A stretch of 64,000 nt of DNA from Paenibacillus ginsengihumi DSM 21568 (GTDB taxonomy: Bacteria; Bacillota; Bacilli; Paenibacillales; NBRC-103111). Below are positions 55,761-64,000 of the stretch, one piece after another (positions within the stretch are counted from its first letter, which is position 1; each line of letters starts with the position of its first letter). Under the pieces are notes generated by a model. It searched no databases. It worked only from the letters and a program-made list of their open reading frames with translations, and was not told the DNA's origin. The DNA lies in contig NZ_KB905562.1 of NCBI RefSeq assembly GCF_000380965.1, positions 1 through 64,000 on the forward strand. Reading direction: 5' to 3'. Position numbers and translations under genes: made by a program.

Positions 55761-55853
55761 GGGCTATTTTCAAGATAGACGCCCATGCCGCTGGCGCAGC
55801 ACCATCAGCAAGGATGAAAACGGGCCGCGCACCAAGCGCTATTTTCAAGATAG
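55761..55853 (+). repeat. Single module B unit in the 3' region of the MFS gene
   Basis: One 75-bp B unit (GATAGACGCCCATGCC at 55774 to the next GATAG at 55849) is bounded by GCTATTTTCAAGATAG on both sides. From 55854 to 56118 I see no gene and no clear repeat. Confidence 0.85.
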
Positions 55854-56118
55854 CCAGCCCCCCATGCTGCTTGATACTCAGCCGGCGGCCTCAGAACACC
55901 GCGATCGCGTTCGAACTCCCGGTTAAGGCTCGAGTTCCACGTTAGCGATGCCACTCCCGGGCCAATGAGGCGGACAAATCCTGCAAAAAATGTTACGGTT
56001 TTCGCCGGGAAGCGTTAGTCCGCAGCTTGCCTCTTCGCGATATTCCCGATAAAATGGGGTGGAAATCTACATATTGGACATCGTGCCGAAACAGGGGTGC
56101 GAAGGGAGCGGAGCCACC

Positions 56119-57042
56119 ATGAATCATCGAAGGATGGTCGGGAGCATCACGGATTTGATCGGCCATACGCCCGCCGTCCGCGTGCGGCGGCTTGTCGGGG
56201 CGGACGATGCGGAGCTATATGTGAAGCTCGAATACTTCAATCCAAGCCGCAGCGTCAAGGACCGGGCTGCGTTCAATCTGATCGCCCAGGCGGAGCGGGA
56301 CGGGGTAATCCGCCCAGGGGCGACGATCATCGAGCCGACCAGCGGCAATACCGGGATCGGACTGGCGATGAACGCCGCCGCCAAAGGCTATAAGGCGATT
56401 CTGGTCATGCCGGACAACATGACCAGGGAGCGGATCAACCTGCTGAAGGCGTACGGCGCGGAGGTCGTGCTGACGCCGGCGGCCGAGCGGATGCCGGGAG
56501 CGATCCGCAAGGCGCTGGAGCTGAAGGAGCAAATTCCGAACAGCTTCATCCCGCAGCAATTCGAAAATCGCGCCAATCCGGACATTCACCGGAAGACGAC
56601 GGCGCTGGAAATTATCGAGCAGATGGGAGGGCGGCTGGACGCGTTCGTCGCCACCTCGGGCACCGGCGGGACGATTACCGGAACGGGCGAGGTGCTCAAG
56701 GAGCGGCTGCCAGGCATTCGCATCTACGTCGTCGAGCCCAAAGGCTCGCCGGTGCTGTCCGGCGGCCAGCCCGGCCCCCACAAGCTGGTCGGCACAAGTC
56801 CCGGCTTCGTCCCGCCAATCCTGAATACATCGGTATATGACAAAATCGTCCAGGTATCCGACGACGACGCGCTGCAGACGGTTCGCGATTTGGCCCGGCT
56901 GGAGGGCATCCTCGTCGGCCCGTCCTCGGGCGCGTCGGTGTGGACGGGGCTGCAGGTGGCCCTCGAGCTGGGCAAAGGCCACCGCGTGCTCTGCATCGCG
57001 CCGGACACCGGGGAACGATACCTCAGCATGGATATTTTTTGA
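56119..57042 (+). CDS. cysK: Cysteine synthase A (O-acetylserine sulfhydrylase)
   Basis: PLP enzyme of 307 residues, typical CysK length, forming cysteine from O-acetylserine and sulfide. The PLP lysine is Lys47 (SRSVKDRAA). The acetylserine loop is TSGNTGIG and the phosphate-binding loop is SGTGGTITG. The ATG at 56119 follows AAGGGAGCGGAG. The C-terminal GLQVALELGKGHRVLCIAPDTGERYLS is as expected. It is monocistronic by its own terminator. Confidence 0.92.
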   Translation: MNHRRMVGSITDLIGHTPAVRVRRLVGADDAELYVKLEYFNPSRSVKDRAAFNLIAQAERDGVIRPGATIIEPTSGNTGIGLAMNAAAKGYKAILVMPDNMTRERINLLKAYGAEVVLTPAAERMPGAIRKALELKEQIPNSFIPQQFENRANPDIHRKTTALEIIEQMGGRLDAFVATSGTGGTITGTGEVLKERLPGIRIYVVEPKGSPVLSGGQPGPHKLVGTSPGFVPPILNTSVYDKIVQVSDDDALQTVRDLARLEGILVGPSSGASVWTGLQVALELGKGHRVLCIAPDTGERYLSMDIF

Positions 57043-57046
57043 GCGA

Positions 57047-57135
57047 GACGCCGATGACGAGCGATTCCTGTCGTCGCGGTCGTTACCTGCGGTGTTGAAA
57101 ATTCGCCGAAGGGCTTCGTCGAATATTCAAGTATG
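57047..57135 (+). repeat. Single module A unit in the cysK 3' region
   Basis: An 89-bp A unit starts 4 bp after the cysK stop and runs straight into the cysK terminator at 57136. Hairpin 1 is CCGATGACGA...TCGTCGCGG. Hairpin 2 is TTGAAAATTCG-C-CGAAG-GG-CTTCG-T-CGAATATTCAA. Confidence 0.88.
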
Positions 57136-57166
57136 AAGCTTCGGAATTCGTTTCCGAGGCTTTTTT
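57136..57166 (+). terminator. Intrinsic terminator of cysK
   Basis: AAGCTTCGGAA and TTTCCGAGGCTT form a long stem around TTCG, followed by TTTT. From 57167 to 57577 I see no credible gene or repeat. Confidence 0.85.
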
Positions 57167-57577
57167 GTCATGTTTCAGGCCACAGGATTTCTTGGGCTCG
57201 GTGAAGCGAATCTGTCCTGGAGCATCAGGGACATGGGGCGCAGCTTGTGGAAAATCGGCGGACCCGAGCTGTCGGGAATCTGGGTTGCTCGCTTTGCTAG
57301 CGCTTCGAATAGCGCTTTGCTGGCCGTGGGCTCGCGTTTTGCCGGGCTTTGCCGGGCAGACATTCAGCAAAATTGCCTCCAAGGCAAGGGACGTTTTTCT
57401 TGCGTAATTGCACGGCGGGCTGGCGCCGCGGGGCGGCGTGCAGTTTCGGCCAATGCAGTGCGTCGTCCATGTCCGCAGCTGGCGCGCCGCCTGCCCCTCT
57501 GCGCGTTCGAGCCAGCGAATCGGATGCTGCGCAGCAGGCAGCGGCGGCATGATCGGCCATGCCCGGTCAATTTTATT

Positions 57578-57606
57578 TTGCCATTCCGCCGCGATGGGTG
57601 TAATAT
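57578..57606 (+). promoter_or_regulatory. Sigma-A type promoter of the lrp-aminotransferase operon
   Basis: TTGCCA at 57578-57583 and TAATAT at 57601-57606 are separated by exactly 17 bp, 59 bp before the lrp start. Confidence 0.7.
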
Positions 57607-57664
57607 GTAAGAATCAGCTTCTAGCTGATGCCGAGCGCTTGACCAATGTTGGAGGAGGCATACT

Positions 57665-58162
57665 ATGACTATTGATGACTTTAAGCAGAAAATTATCGAG
57701 CTTCTCAAAGAAGACGCGCGCCGCTCGCCGGCCCTGATCGCGACGATGCTTGGCGCGTCGGAGGCGGAAGTGGCGGCGGCGATTCGCGAGCTGGAGGAAG
57801 CGAATGTCATCGTCAAATATGCCACCGTCGTGAATTGGGCCAAGGTCGACAGCGAGAAGGTGACCGCGCTGATCGAGGTCCAGATTACGCCTGAGCGCGG
57901 CCGCGGGTTCGACGCTATTGCGGAGCGCATCTACCTGTATCCGGAAGTGAAATCGGTCTATCTGATGTCCGGAGCTTACGATCTGCTTGTGGAAATCGAA
58001 GGGAAAACGCTCAAGGAAGTCGCTTCCTTCGTATCCAACAAGCTGTCTCCGATCGACCGCGTGCTTTCTACCAAAACGCATTTTATTCTCAAAAAATATA
58101 AACAGGACGGCATTACGTTCGAGGACCACCAGGACGACCGCCGTCTTCTGATCTCGCCGTGA
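57665..58162 (+). CDS. Lrp/AsnC-family regulator (AlaR-like)
   Basis: DNA-binding regulator of 165 residues. An N-terminal winged helix-turn-helix (about 5-60, RRSPALIATMLGASEAEVAAAIRELE) precedes the RAM ligand-binding domain (about 70-150, VYLMSGAYDLLVEIEG). RBS GGAGGAGG. It is followed after 17 bp by an aminotransferase gene, the arrangement of B. subtilis alaR-alaT (yugG-yugH), where the regulator activates the transaminase in response to alanine. That role is inferred from the arrangement. Confidence 0.9.
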   Translation: MTIDDFKQKIIELLKEDARRSPALIATMLGASEAEVAAAIRELEEANVIVKYATVVNWAKVDSEKVTALIEVQITPERGRGFDAIAERIYLYPEVKSVYLMSGAYDLLVEIEGKTLKEVASFVSNKLSPIDRVLSTKTHFILKKYKQDGITFEDHQDDRRLLISP

Positions 58163-58179
58163 AGGGACGGTAAGGTACG

Positions 58180-59379
58180 ATGTTAGAACAAAAGCAGGAT
58201 CAACCTACGACAAGCAAGTCGATGCGCGGATATTTGGCTCCTCTCGTTCGCGAGATTCCGCCGTCGGGCATCCGCAAATTTTTCGATCTGGTCAGCGGCA
58301 GCAAAGATATCATCTCGCTCGGCGTGGGCGAGCCGGACTTCTGCACCCCATGGCATGTGCGCGAAGCCTGCGTCTATTCGCTCGAGCGCGGCAATACGAA
58401 ATACACGCCGAACTCCGGGCTGCCGGAGCTGCGCGAAGCGATCGCCGAATATTTGTACGAATCGTTCCGGGTGCCGTACGAGCCGAGCGACGAGGTGCTC
58501 GTCACCGTCGGCGGCAGCGAGGCGATCGACCTGGCGCTGCGCGCGCTGATCGCACCGGGAGACGAAGTGCTGATTCCCGAGCCGAGCTATATTTCCTACA
58601 ATCCGATCGTCAGGATTGGTGGCGGCGTGCCGATCAGCATCGAGACGCTGGCCAAGGATCAGTTCAAGCTGAAGCCGGAGGCGCTGAAGGCGGCGCTGAC
58701 TCCGCGCTCCAAGGTGCTTATCCTGAACTATCCGAGCAATCCGACCGGGGGCATCATGACTTACGAGGATTGGCTGCCGATCGCTAAAATCGTCGAGGAG
58801 CACGATCTCATCGTCATTTCCGACGAAATCTACGCCGAGCTTACGTACGAGAGCAAGCACGTCAGCTTCCCCTCGCTGCCGGGCATGCGCGACCGGACGA
58901 TTCTGGTCAGCGGCTTCTCCAAGGCGTTCGCCATGACCGGTTGGCGGATGGGGTACGCCTGCGGCCACCGCGAGCTGATCGCCGCTATGAACAAGATTCA
59001 TCAGTATACCGTGATGTGCGCTCCTTCCATGGGCCAGGTGGCCGCGCTGGAGGCTTTGAAGTACGGCATGGAAGAGAAGGACCATATGGTCGAGTCGTAC
59101 AACCAGCGGCGCAGACTGGTCGTCCACGGCTTCCGCGAGATCGGTCTGCCATGCCATGAGCCGCAAGGGGCGTTCTATGCGTTCCCGTCCATTCAGTCTA
59201 CAGGACTAAGTTCCGAGGAATTTGCGCAGCGGCTGCTTTTTGAGGCGAAAGTCGCAGCCGTTCCGGGACATGTATTCGGGGCCGGCGGCGAAGGGTTCAT
59301 CCGCTGCTCTTATGCCACCTCGGTTAATCAGCTGTTGGAAGCGATCGAGCGGATCGGCAAATTGATTAAAAATATTTGA
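58180..59379 (+). CDS. Class I aminotransferase (AlaT-like)
   Basis: Fold type I PLP aminotransferase of 399 residues. PLP lysine Lys248 lies in SGFSKAFAMTGWRMGY. Other landmarks are LGVGEPDFCTPWHV, KYTPNSGLPELREA, NYPSNPTGG and the carboxylate-binding Arg in FIRCSYATS. Alanine-pyruvate or a related broad transamination is likely from the AlaR-type neighbour; aromatic or aspartate use cannot be excluded. The RBS is AAGGGACGG. Confidence 0.9.
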   Translation: MLEQKQDQPTTSKSMRGYLAPLVREIPPSGIRKFFDLVSGSKDIISLGVGEPDFCTPWHVREACVYSLERGNTKYTPNSGLPELREAIAEYLYESFRVPYEPSDEVLVTVGGSEAIDLALRALIAPGDEVLIPEPSYISYNPIVRIGGGVPISIETLAKDQFKLKPEALKAALTPRSKVLILNYPSNPTGGIMTYEDWLPIAKIVEEHDLIVISDEIYAELTYESKHVSFPSLPGMRDRTILVSGFSKAFAMTGWRMGYACGHRELIAAMNKIHQYTVMCAPSMGQVAALEALKYGMEEKDHMVESYNQRRRLVVHGFREIGLPCHEPQGAFYAFPSIQSTGLSSEEFAQRLLFEAKVAAVPGHVFGAGGEGFIRCSYATSVNQLLEAIERIGKLIKNI

Positions 59380-59439
59380 TTTCGACAAAATAAGCCATTT
59401 TCATTTTCTCCTAAAACTGGTATCTTGGTATTAGGAAAG

Positions 59440-59469
59440 TCTCAAATCTTAACAAATTTTGAGATTTTT
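59440..59469 (+). terminator. Intrinsic terminator
   Basis: TCTCAAA and TTTGAGA form the stem around an 11-nt loop, followed by TTTTT. It ends the lrp-aminotransferase operon. Confidence 0.75.
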
Positions 59470-59506
59470 CATCATTGGTGCTAAAGATATGTAGGGAGGG
59501 ATGAAG

Positions 59507-59770
59507 ATGGCTTTTCCGGAATATCAGCTTCGGCAGTTCCTGCAGGTTGAATGGATTCGAGAACGAGAAGATGGTGCGAAGTGGATTTTTGGGAAACGCA
59601 AGAAGGTCTCATCTGCCTTATCTTTAGAAGACGAAATTTACCGTTTGCGCCGCGAGCTCGAACGTCTGGTGGAGGAAGGACACGATTTGACATCGCCAGT
59701 CGTGGTCGAGATCAGTACGCTGCTCGACAAGAAAATCAATCAGTATATGCAAGAACACAAGAACCGGTGA
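59507..59770 (+). CDS. Spo0E-like aspartyl-phosphate phosphatase
   Basis: Small protein of 87 residues. The C-terminal half (LEDEIYRLRRELERLVEEGHDLTS, then VVEISTLLDKKINQYM) matches the two-helix Spo0E family with its S-x-x-L-D signature. By family it dephosphorylates Spo0A-P and delays sporulation. The first 40 residues are an added N-terminus of unknown role. GGGAGGG is placed 6 nt before the ATG at 59507, better than the ATG at 59501. Confidence 0.8.
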   Translation: MAFPEYQLRQFLQVEWIREREDGAKWIFGKRKKVSSALSLEDEIYRLRRELERLVEEGHDLTSPVVVEISTLLDKKINQYMQEHKNR

Positions 59771-59787
59771 TTGCCGGTTCTTTTTAT
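59759..59787 (+). terminator. Terminator overlapping the Spo0E-like stop codon
   Basis: AAGAACCGG pairs exactly with CCGGTTCTT around TGATTG, which includes the stop codon, followed by TTT. Confidence 0.88.
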
Positions 59788-59789
59788 AT

Positions 59790-60110
59790 AGACGCCGATG
59801 ACGAGCGATTCCTTCCATACATTGGTCGCCGCCATGCTCGCCAGCCTCGATGGTTGCTTTACCCGGCTAACGCTTGCCACAGAGCTTGTTTCATTCGGCT
59901 TTGAAATTGCTGCGAGGAATGATTCGCCCAGAGACCTATGCAGGTCTATTCGACAAAATTCCGGCTTCGCGCCGGCGAAACGATTTGCTTTGAGCCTTTG
60001 GGCTAGTATATGATAAGATGAGGCGAGCGAATCCTGTCGTCATCGGCTGTCGCCTGCGGTGTTGAAAATTCAGCGTTTGGTTGCTTCGCCTGCTGAAAAT
60101 TTGCTGACGA
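59790..60110 (+). repeat. Degenerate repeat region (A and D fragments)
   Basis: ATAGACGCCGATGACGAGCGATTCC at 59788-59812 is an A-unit start that degrades after the first hairpin. GCTAACGC-like D words follow (GGCTAACGCTTGCCACAGAGCTTG). A second decayed A unit lies at about 60022-60100 (TGTCGTCATCGG, then GTGTTGAAAATTC). No gene is present. Confidence 0.7.
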
Positions 60111-60156
60111 TTTCTGTTACATGTTACGATACAGTTTTGGGAGGAGAAGGGGGACC

Positions 60157-60693
60157 ATGAAGGGGAAGTTGCTGCTTATGGCGCTGCTCTTGGCATTCTC
60201 TGTGCTTACCGGCTGCAGCAAAGGTCCGAAGGCGGATGTCACGCTCTTTTTGATGGCCTCAAATGGTGTGCCTAACGAGGTAGGGGAAAAATTGCAGCAG
60301 TCGCTGCAGGCCAAAGTCGGCGAGGGGATGACGGTGGAAGTGGTCACGACGCCGATCTTTTCCCTGGAAAAGCTGATCGTCGAGATCGCCGCTGGCGGAC
60401 ACGGCGTGCTTATCGTTCCCGGCGAGCAGTTCAAGGCGCTCGGACAACAGGGAGGCTACGTCAGCCTGGACGATGTGGCGAACCCGGAGGATTATCCGGA
60501 GGGCGTGCTGGAGATGACGGAGGACGGCAAGACGGAGAAACATCTGTACGGCATCCCGCTCGAGCATTCCAGGTGGTTTGCCGATCTGCAGCTGAACGGC
60601 AAAGATTTGTTCGCATTCATCCCGCTGAATGCGCCGGACCACGAAAAGGCGAAGCAGGTCATGAAGATCATTGCCGAGAAGAAGCAAGATTGA
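60157..60693 (+). CDS. Lipoprotein of unknown function
   Basis: Protein of 178 residues with a lipoprotein signal ending at Cys20 (SVLTGC). The mature part has alternating strands and helices (ADVTLFLMASNGVPNEVGEKL, TVEVVTTPIFSLEKLIVEIAAGGHGVLIVPGEQF). This recalls half of a periplasmic binding fold, but I do not recognise the family. The start follows GGAGGAG. It precedes the cobalamin riboswitch by about 25 bp and is not under its control. Confidence 0.65.
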   Translation: MKGKLLLMALLLAFSVLTGCSKGPKADVTLFLMASNGVPNEVGEKLQQSLQAKVGEGMTVEVVTTPIFSLEKLIVEIAAGGHGVLIVPGEQFKALGQQGGYVSLDDVANPEDYPEGVLEMTEDGKTEKHLYGIPLEHSRWFADLQLNGKDLFAFIPLNAPDHEKAKQVMKIIAEKKQD

Positions 60694-60719
60694 CCGTAAG
60701 CTATGCTCATATATCATCC

Positions 60720-60960
60720 TTTCAGGTGCTTGCCGCATCCTCGCCGATGCGTCAGGGTAAAAGGGAAGCCGGTGCGAATCCGGCACGGTCCCGCCACTGT
60801 GAATGGATATAAGCTTCCGCATCAGCCACTGCCTGCAAGAGACGCGGGCGGGAAGGAGCGGAAAGCCGCGAAGCTGCCGCTTCGCATCCATGATTCAGGA
60901 AACCTGCCTGCAAAAGGGTTATGGTCGCATCCTTTCGAGGAAGAGGAGGCACCGCGGACT
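60720..60960 (+). promoter_or_regulatory. Cobalamin (AdoCbl) riboswitch
   Basis: The aptamer core is clear: AAGCCGGTGCGAATCCGGC at 60766-60784 and GCCACTGT at 60793-60800. The B12-box region includes GCCACTGCCTGCAAG and GACGCGGGCGGGAAGG. It leads to a terminator at 61026 and then btuF. Ligand binding is expected to favour the terminator and switch off the B12 uptake genes. Confidence 0.93.
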
Positions 60961-61025
60961 CATGCGCGCAACAAACAAGCCGCCCGTCGGCTCCCGATAT
61001 TCGCGTACGGCAGGGCCCCGGGTGC

Positions 61026-61066
61026 GCTCCGCTCATCTTCACGAAGGATGAGGCGGAGCATTTTTT
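61026..61066 (+). terminator. Riboswitch-controlled terminator
   Basis: GCTCCGC-TCATC and GATGA-G-GCGGAGC pair around a 9-nt loop, followed by ATTTTTT, 33 bp before btuF. Confidence 0.88.
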
Positions 61067-61099
61067 GTTTAACCACACGTTTGAAGGGGAGAACGGATA

Positions 61100-62122
61100 A
61101 TGGCAAATCATCGCAAGCAGAAGACAAAATGGTTAGCCGCGCTGCTCGGGTTAGCGCTGGCCTTTACCGCAGCAGGCTGCGGCGCGGGAGGCGGCGCGCC
61201 GGACGGGGGAGCGGCAGCCCAGCCGCAGACGTCGCCGGGCAGCGCGCCGCCCGGGCAAAACGCCGGAGATGCCGAGAAGCGGACGGTCTATCCGTTCACG
61301 GTGAAGGATGCGACCGGGCGGGAATTCGTGTTCGGGAAAGCGCCGGAGCGCATCGCTTCGACGTCGCCCAGCGAGACGGAGATGCTGTTCGCGCTGGGGC
61401 TCGGAGACAAGGTCGTCGGCGTATCGGACTTTTGCGACTATCCGGAAGAAGCGAAAGCGAAGCCGAAGCTCGGCAGCATTACGAAGCCGAACGAAGAGGC
61501 GCTGATCGGAACGGGGGCAGATCTTGTGCTTGCCGGGGTGTCGATGAAGCTGCCGACGGTGGAGAAGCTTAGGGAGTTGCAGGTTCCGCTGTTCAAGGTC
61601 GAGCCGAAGACGGTGGACGACATCATGAACAACCTGCTGTTGATGGGGCAAATCTTCGACAGGCAGGCGCGCGCCGAGGAGCTGGTGGCCGAGATGAAGG
61701 CCGAACGGCAGAAGGTCGTGGACGCGGTCAAGGACTTGAAGCCCGAAGAACGAAAAAAGGTGTTCTTTGAGTTTTCGCCGGGCTGGACGGTCGGTAAAGG
61801 CGAGTTTCTGGATGAGCTGATCCGGCTGGCGGGCGGCGTCAATGTTGCCGGCGAGGAGCAAGGGTACGTGCAGATCAGCGAGGAGAAGGTGATCGCCGAC
61901 AATCCTCAGGTTATTCTGTACCCCGAAGGCATTATCGACGATCAGTCGAAGAAGCCGATGGACCAGCTTATCCGCGAGCGAAGCGGCTGGGACAAGATCG
62001 ACGCCGTGAAGAACGACCGGCTGGCAGGCGTGGACAAAGATGTCGTCAGCCGTCCGGGCCCGCGGATTATGCAGGGGCTGACGGAAATCGCCAAGGGCAT
62101 TTATCCCGAATTGGTGAAATAA
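61100..62122 (+). CDS. btuF: Cobalamin ABC transporter binding lipoprotein BtuF
   Basis: Lipoprotein of 340 residues, signal ending at Cys27 (TAAGC). A Gly/Pro/Gln-rich linker precedes the two-lobed fold of class III binding proteins: VKDATGREFVFGKAPERIASTSPSETEMLFALGL, then VGVSDFCDYPEEAKAKPKLG. Glu residues for permease contact are present in both lobes (SETEML, GEFLDEL). Cobalamin rather than siderophore specificity is assigned because a cobalamin riboswitch controls the operon. RBS GAAGGGGAG. Confidence 0.92.
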   Translation: MANHRKQKTKWLAALLGLALAFTAAGCGAGGGAPDGGAAAQPQTSPGSAPPGQNAGDAEKRTVYPFTVKDATGREFVFGKAPERIASTSPSETEMLFALGLGDKVVGVSDFCDYPEEAKAKPKLGSITKPNEEALIGTGADLVLAGVSMKLPTVEKLRELQVPLFKVEPKTVDDIMNNLLLMGQIFDRQARAEELVAEMKAERQKVVDAVKDLKPEERKKVFFEFSPGWTVGKGEFLDELIRLAGGVNVAGEEQGYVQISEEKVIADNPQVILYPEGIIDDQSKKPMDQLIRERSGWDKIDAVKNDRLAGVDKDVVSRPGPRIMQGLTEIAKGIYPELVK

Positions 62123-62123
62123 C

Positions 62124-63161
62124 ATGAAGCGCAGATTGCTGCTGTGGGGAGGGGCGGGCATCGCCCTGCTCCTCTTGTCCGCGACGGCGGCTTTGTCGAT
62201 CGGCACCGTGCGCATTCCTTTTACGCACGTATGGGGAATCGTGGCGCACCATGTGCCTGGCGTGGGCAGCGGCTTGGAGCCTTACTGGACCGAAGCCGAG
62301 GAGCAAATTATTTGGAAGGTGCGCCTTCCCCGCGTCGCGCTCGGCCTGTTGGTCGGAGCGGCGCTCGGCGTATCCGGAGCGGCCTTTCAAGGGGTGCTGC
62401 GCAATCCGCTCGCCGATCCGTATACGCTGGGCGTGTCCTCGGGCGCTTCCGTCGGAGCGGCTTTTTTAATCTTATTCGGTTATCAATACTTGTTCGGTCC
62501 CTGGACAGTCCCTGCGGTGGCGTTTGCGACAGGGACGCTTTCGCTTGTCACGGTGCTGGCGCTTGCCCGCACTCACGGCAAAATGCCGCTGGAGACGGTG
62601 ATTTTGTCGGGCGTCGTGATGCAGGCTTTTCTCGGTTCGTTCGTCTCGTTCATGGTTTCCTTATCCGATCAGGCCATTAATGAAATCATTTTTTGGGTCA
62701 TGGGCAGTCTGGCGCTGCGCGGCTGGTCGTACACGGCCGTGCTGCTGCCTTATTTGGCGATCGGCGGCGCGATCCTGCTGAGCTATGGGCGGGCGATGAA
62801 TCTGCTTGCCCTCGGCGAGCGGCAGGCCGCCCATCTCGGCGTGCGCGTGGAGCGGACGAAGCTGATCGTGCTGGCCGCCTCCACGCTCGTGACGGCGGCC
62901 GCCGTCTCCGTATCCGGCGTCATCGCCTTCGTCGGGCTCATTATTCCTCATCTGCTGAGGCTGGCGATGGGGCCGGATTACCGGCTGCTGCTGCCGATGT
63001 CCTTGCTCGGCGGAGCCGTCTATGTCGTCCTGGCGGATACGCTTGCCCGGACGCTGCTGGCGCCGACGGAAATACCGCTCGGCGTCGTAACCGCCTTGCT
63101 CGGCGCGCCGTTCTTCGCCTGGCTGCTGCACCGGTCGAAGCGGGCGGGGAAGCTGAGCTGA
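62124..63161 (+). CDS. btuC: Cobalamin ABC transporter permease BtuC
   Basis: FecCD-family permease of 345 residues with about ten helices. Family motifs are RLPRVALGLLVGAALGVSGAAFQGVLRNPLADPYTLGVSSGAS and VSGVIAFVGLIIPHLLRLAMGPDYRLLLPMSLLGGA. It starts 1 bp after the btuF stop and so depends on coupled translation. Confidence 0.93.
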   Translation: MKRRLLLWGGAGIALLLLSATAALSIGTVRIPFTHVWGIVAHHVPGVGSGLEPYWTEAEEQIIWKVRLPRVALGLLVGAALGVSGAAFQGVLRNPLADPYTLGVSSGASVGAAFLILFGYQYLFGPWTVPAVAFATGTLSLVTVLALARTHGKMPLETVILSGVVMQAFLGSFVSFMVSLSDQAINEIIFWVMGSLALRGWSYTAVLLPYLAIGGAILLSYGRAMNLLALGERQAAHLGVRVERTKLIVLAASTLVTAAAVSVSGVIAFVGLIIPHLLRLAMGPDYRLLLPMSLLGGAVYVVLADTLARTLLAPTEIPLGVVTALLGAPFFAWLLHRSKRAGKLS

Positions 63162-63211
63162 TGCCGGCGGCATTCATTTTGGTCATTCGCTTAAAAAGGA
63201 GGGACAATCCG

Positions 63212-64000
63212 ATGGCGGCACAATCGGAAAGCGCGGCGGGCCGGGCGCGGAAAGGCGCCGAGACGGGGCATGCTTCCGCTGGACATGGAAGCGAGATCGT
63301 CCTGGAGGCGAAGGACATCGGCAAAACGTTCGGCGAGCGGCAGGTGCTGGAGCGGATCGCTTTTCAGGTGAAACGGGGCGAGTGGCTCGGCATTCTCGGG
63401 CCAAACGGGAGCGGCAAGTCGACGTTGCTGCATATTTTGTCGGGCGTGGAGATGCCAACGGCAGGCCAGGCGCTGCTCGCGGGCAAGCCGCTTGCCGCTT
63501 ATTCGCGCAAGGAGCTGGCCCGCTTCGTGGCCGTGCTGTCGCAGGACGCGCTGCCGCCGCTCGGGTTCACCGTGCGCGAGATTATCGAGATGGGCCGCTA
63601 TCCTTATCAGAACTGGTTCGGGGATGAAACGGGCGAATCCGGCGGGCTGGTGGAGCGGATTATCGAGCGCCTCAAGCTCGGGCCGCTGAGCGACAGAACG
63701 GTGAATAAGCTCAGCGGAGGCGAGCGGCAGCGGGTCGCGCTCGGCAAAGTGATGGCTCAGGAGCCGAGGCTGCTGTTGCTGGACGAACCGACAACCTTTC
63801 TCGATATCGGCTATCAGCTGGAAATGATGGAGCTCATCCGGACGTGGCAGCAGGAAGGCGGGCTGACGGTCGTTTCCGTGCTGCACGATCTGAACTTGGC
63901 GGCGCAGTTCTGCGACCGCCTCATGCTGGTAAGCAGGGGGCGGATCGCCGGGATGGGCGCGCCCCACGATGTGATCGAAGCCCGGCTGTTGTCCGAGGTG
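63212..64000 (+). CDS. btuD: Cobalamin ABC transporter ATPase, 3' end beyond the window
   Basis: ABC ATPase with 263 codons in the window and no stop before the edge. Walker A is GPNGSGKST (63-71), the signature is LSGGERQRVALG, and Walker B is LLLLDEPTTFLDIG with the H-loop in SVLHDLNLA. The first 28 residues are an unstructured extension. The ATG at 63212 follows AAAGGAGGG. It completes btuF-btuC-btuD under the riboswitch. Confidence 0.9.
   Translation, partial: MAAQSESAAGRARKGAETGHASAGHGSEIVLEAKDIGKTFGERQVLERIAFQVKRGEWLGILGPNGSGKSTLLHILSGVEMPTAGQALLAGKPLAAYSRKELARFVAVLSQDALPPLGFTVREIIEMGRYPYQNWFGDETGESGGLVERIIERLKLGPLSDRTVNKLSGGERQRVALGKVMAQEPRLLLLDEPTTFLDIGYQLEMMELIRTWQQEGGLTVVSVLHDLNLAAQFCDRLMLVSRGRIAGMGAPHDVIEARLLSEV

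Overview
The window reads as chromosome of a GC-rich, endospore-forming Firmicute of the Paenibacillaceae (Paenibacillus or Cohnella-like). The evidence is a CotF-type coat protein, a GerA-type germinant receptor operon, a Spo0E-type phosphatase, a T-box leader before pheST, YesM/YesN-type two-component systems beside carbohydrate uptake genes, a cobalamin riboswitch, and TTG/GTG starts behind strong AGGAGG-type ribosome binding sites.

Layout. 1-925: edge of an unidentified minus-strand gene, then a composite intergenic repeat. 926-4015: cotF-like gene, a 2-hydroxyacid dehydrogenase and an MFS exporter. 4677-10482 (minus): a TRAP transporter (dctQ-dctM-dctP) followed by its probable sensor kinase and AraC-type regulator. 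10739-18359 (plus): a second kinase, two solute-binding lipoproteins, a second AraC-type regulator and two sugar permeases, forming a sense-and-import unit. 18601-19992: a lone cobB with a structured leader. 20356-24535 (minus): a gerA-type operon whose permease gene has an early in-frame stop. 24666-25938: decayed, AT-richer ABC-2 transporter genes, one of them interrupted by a small hairpin element. 26227-34728 (minus): a giant cyclic beta-glucan synthase-like enzyme with a Gly/Ser linker. 35002-36340: 77-bp tandem repeats and a secreted TIM-barrel-like protein. 36559-37558: a lower-GC island with a broken lactate racemase-domain gene behind a clean palindromic operator. 37625-41670: T-box, pheS, pheT, terminator.

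41700-48012 is rich in dispersed repeats and holds a giant ZapA-like coiled-coil protein, a CuA-type cupredoxin lipoprotein and, at its edge, a divergent HPr kinase paralogue (hprK-like, 48074). 49182-55747 carries a 4-TM holin-like protein, mutS2, pspA, a DUF350 protein, a 27-residue peptide, a zinc-ribbon protein and an MFS protein. 56119-59770: cysK, an Lrp regulator with an alanine-type aminotransferase, and a Spo0E-like protein. 60157-64000: a lipoprotein, then a cobalamin riboswitch controlling btuF-btuC-btuD, the last cut by the window end.

The least explained content is a modular family of intergenic elements: A (89 bp, two hairpins), B (73-75 bp, branched fold), C (about 240 bp, four regularly spaced palindromes) and D (about 200 bp, AACGC-rich). 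They recur at about eight places in both orientations, join through a shared TTTTCAAG(A) end, form exact 89-bp tandem arrays, and in one case lie inside a transporter gene between 6-bp direct repeats. They look like a non-autonomous mobile repeat system.
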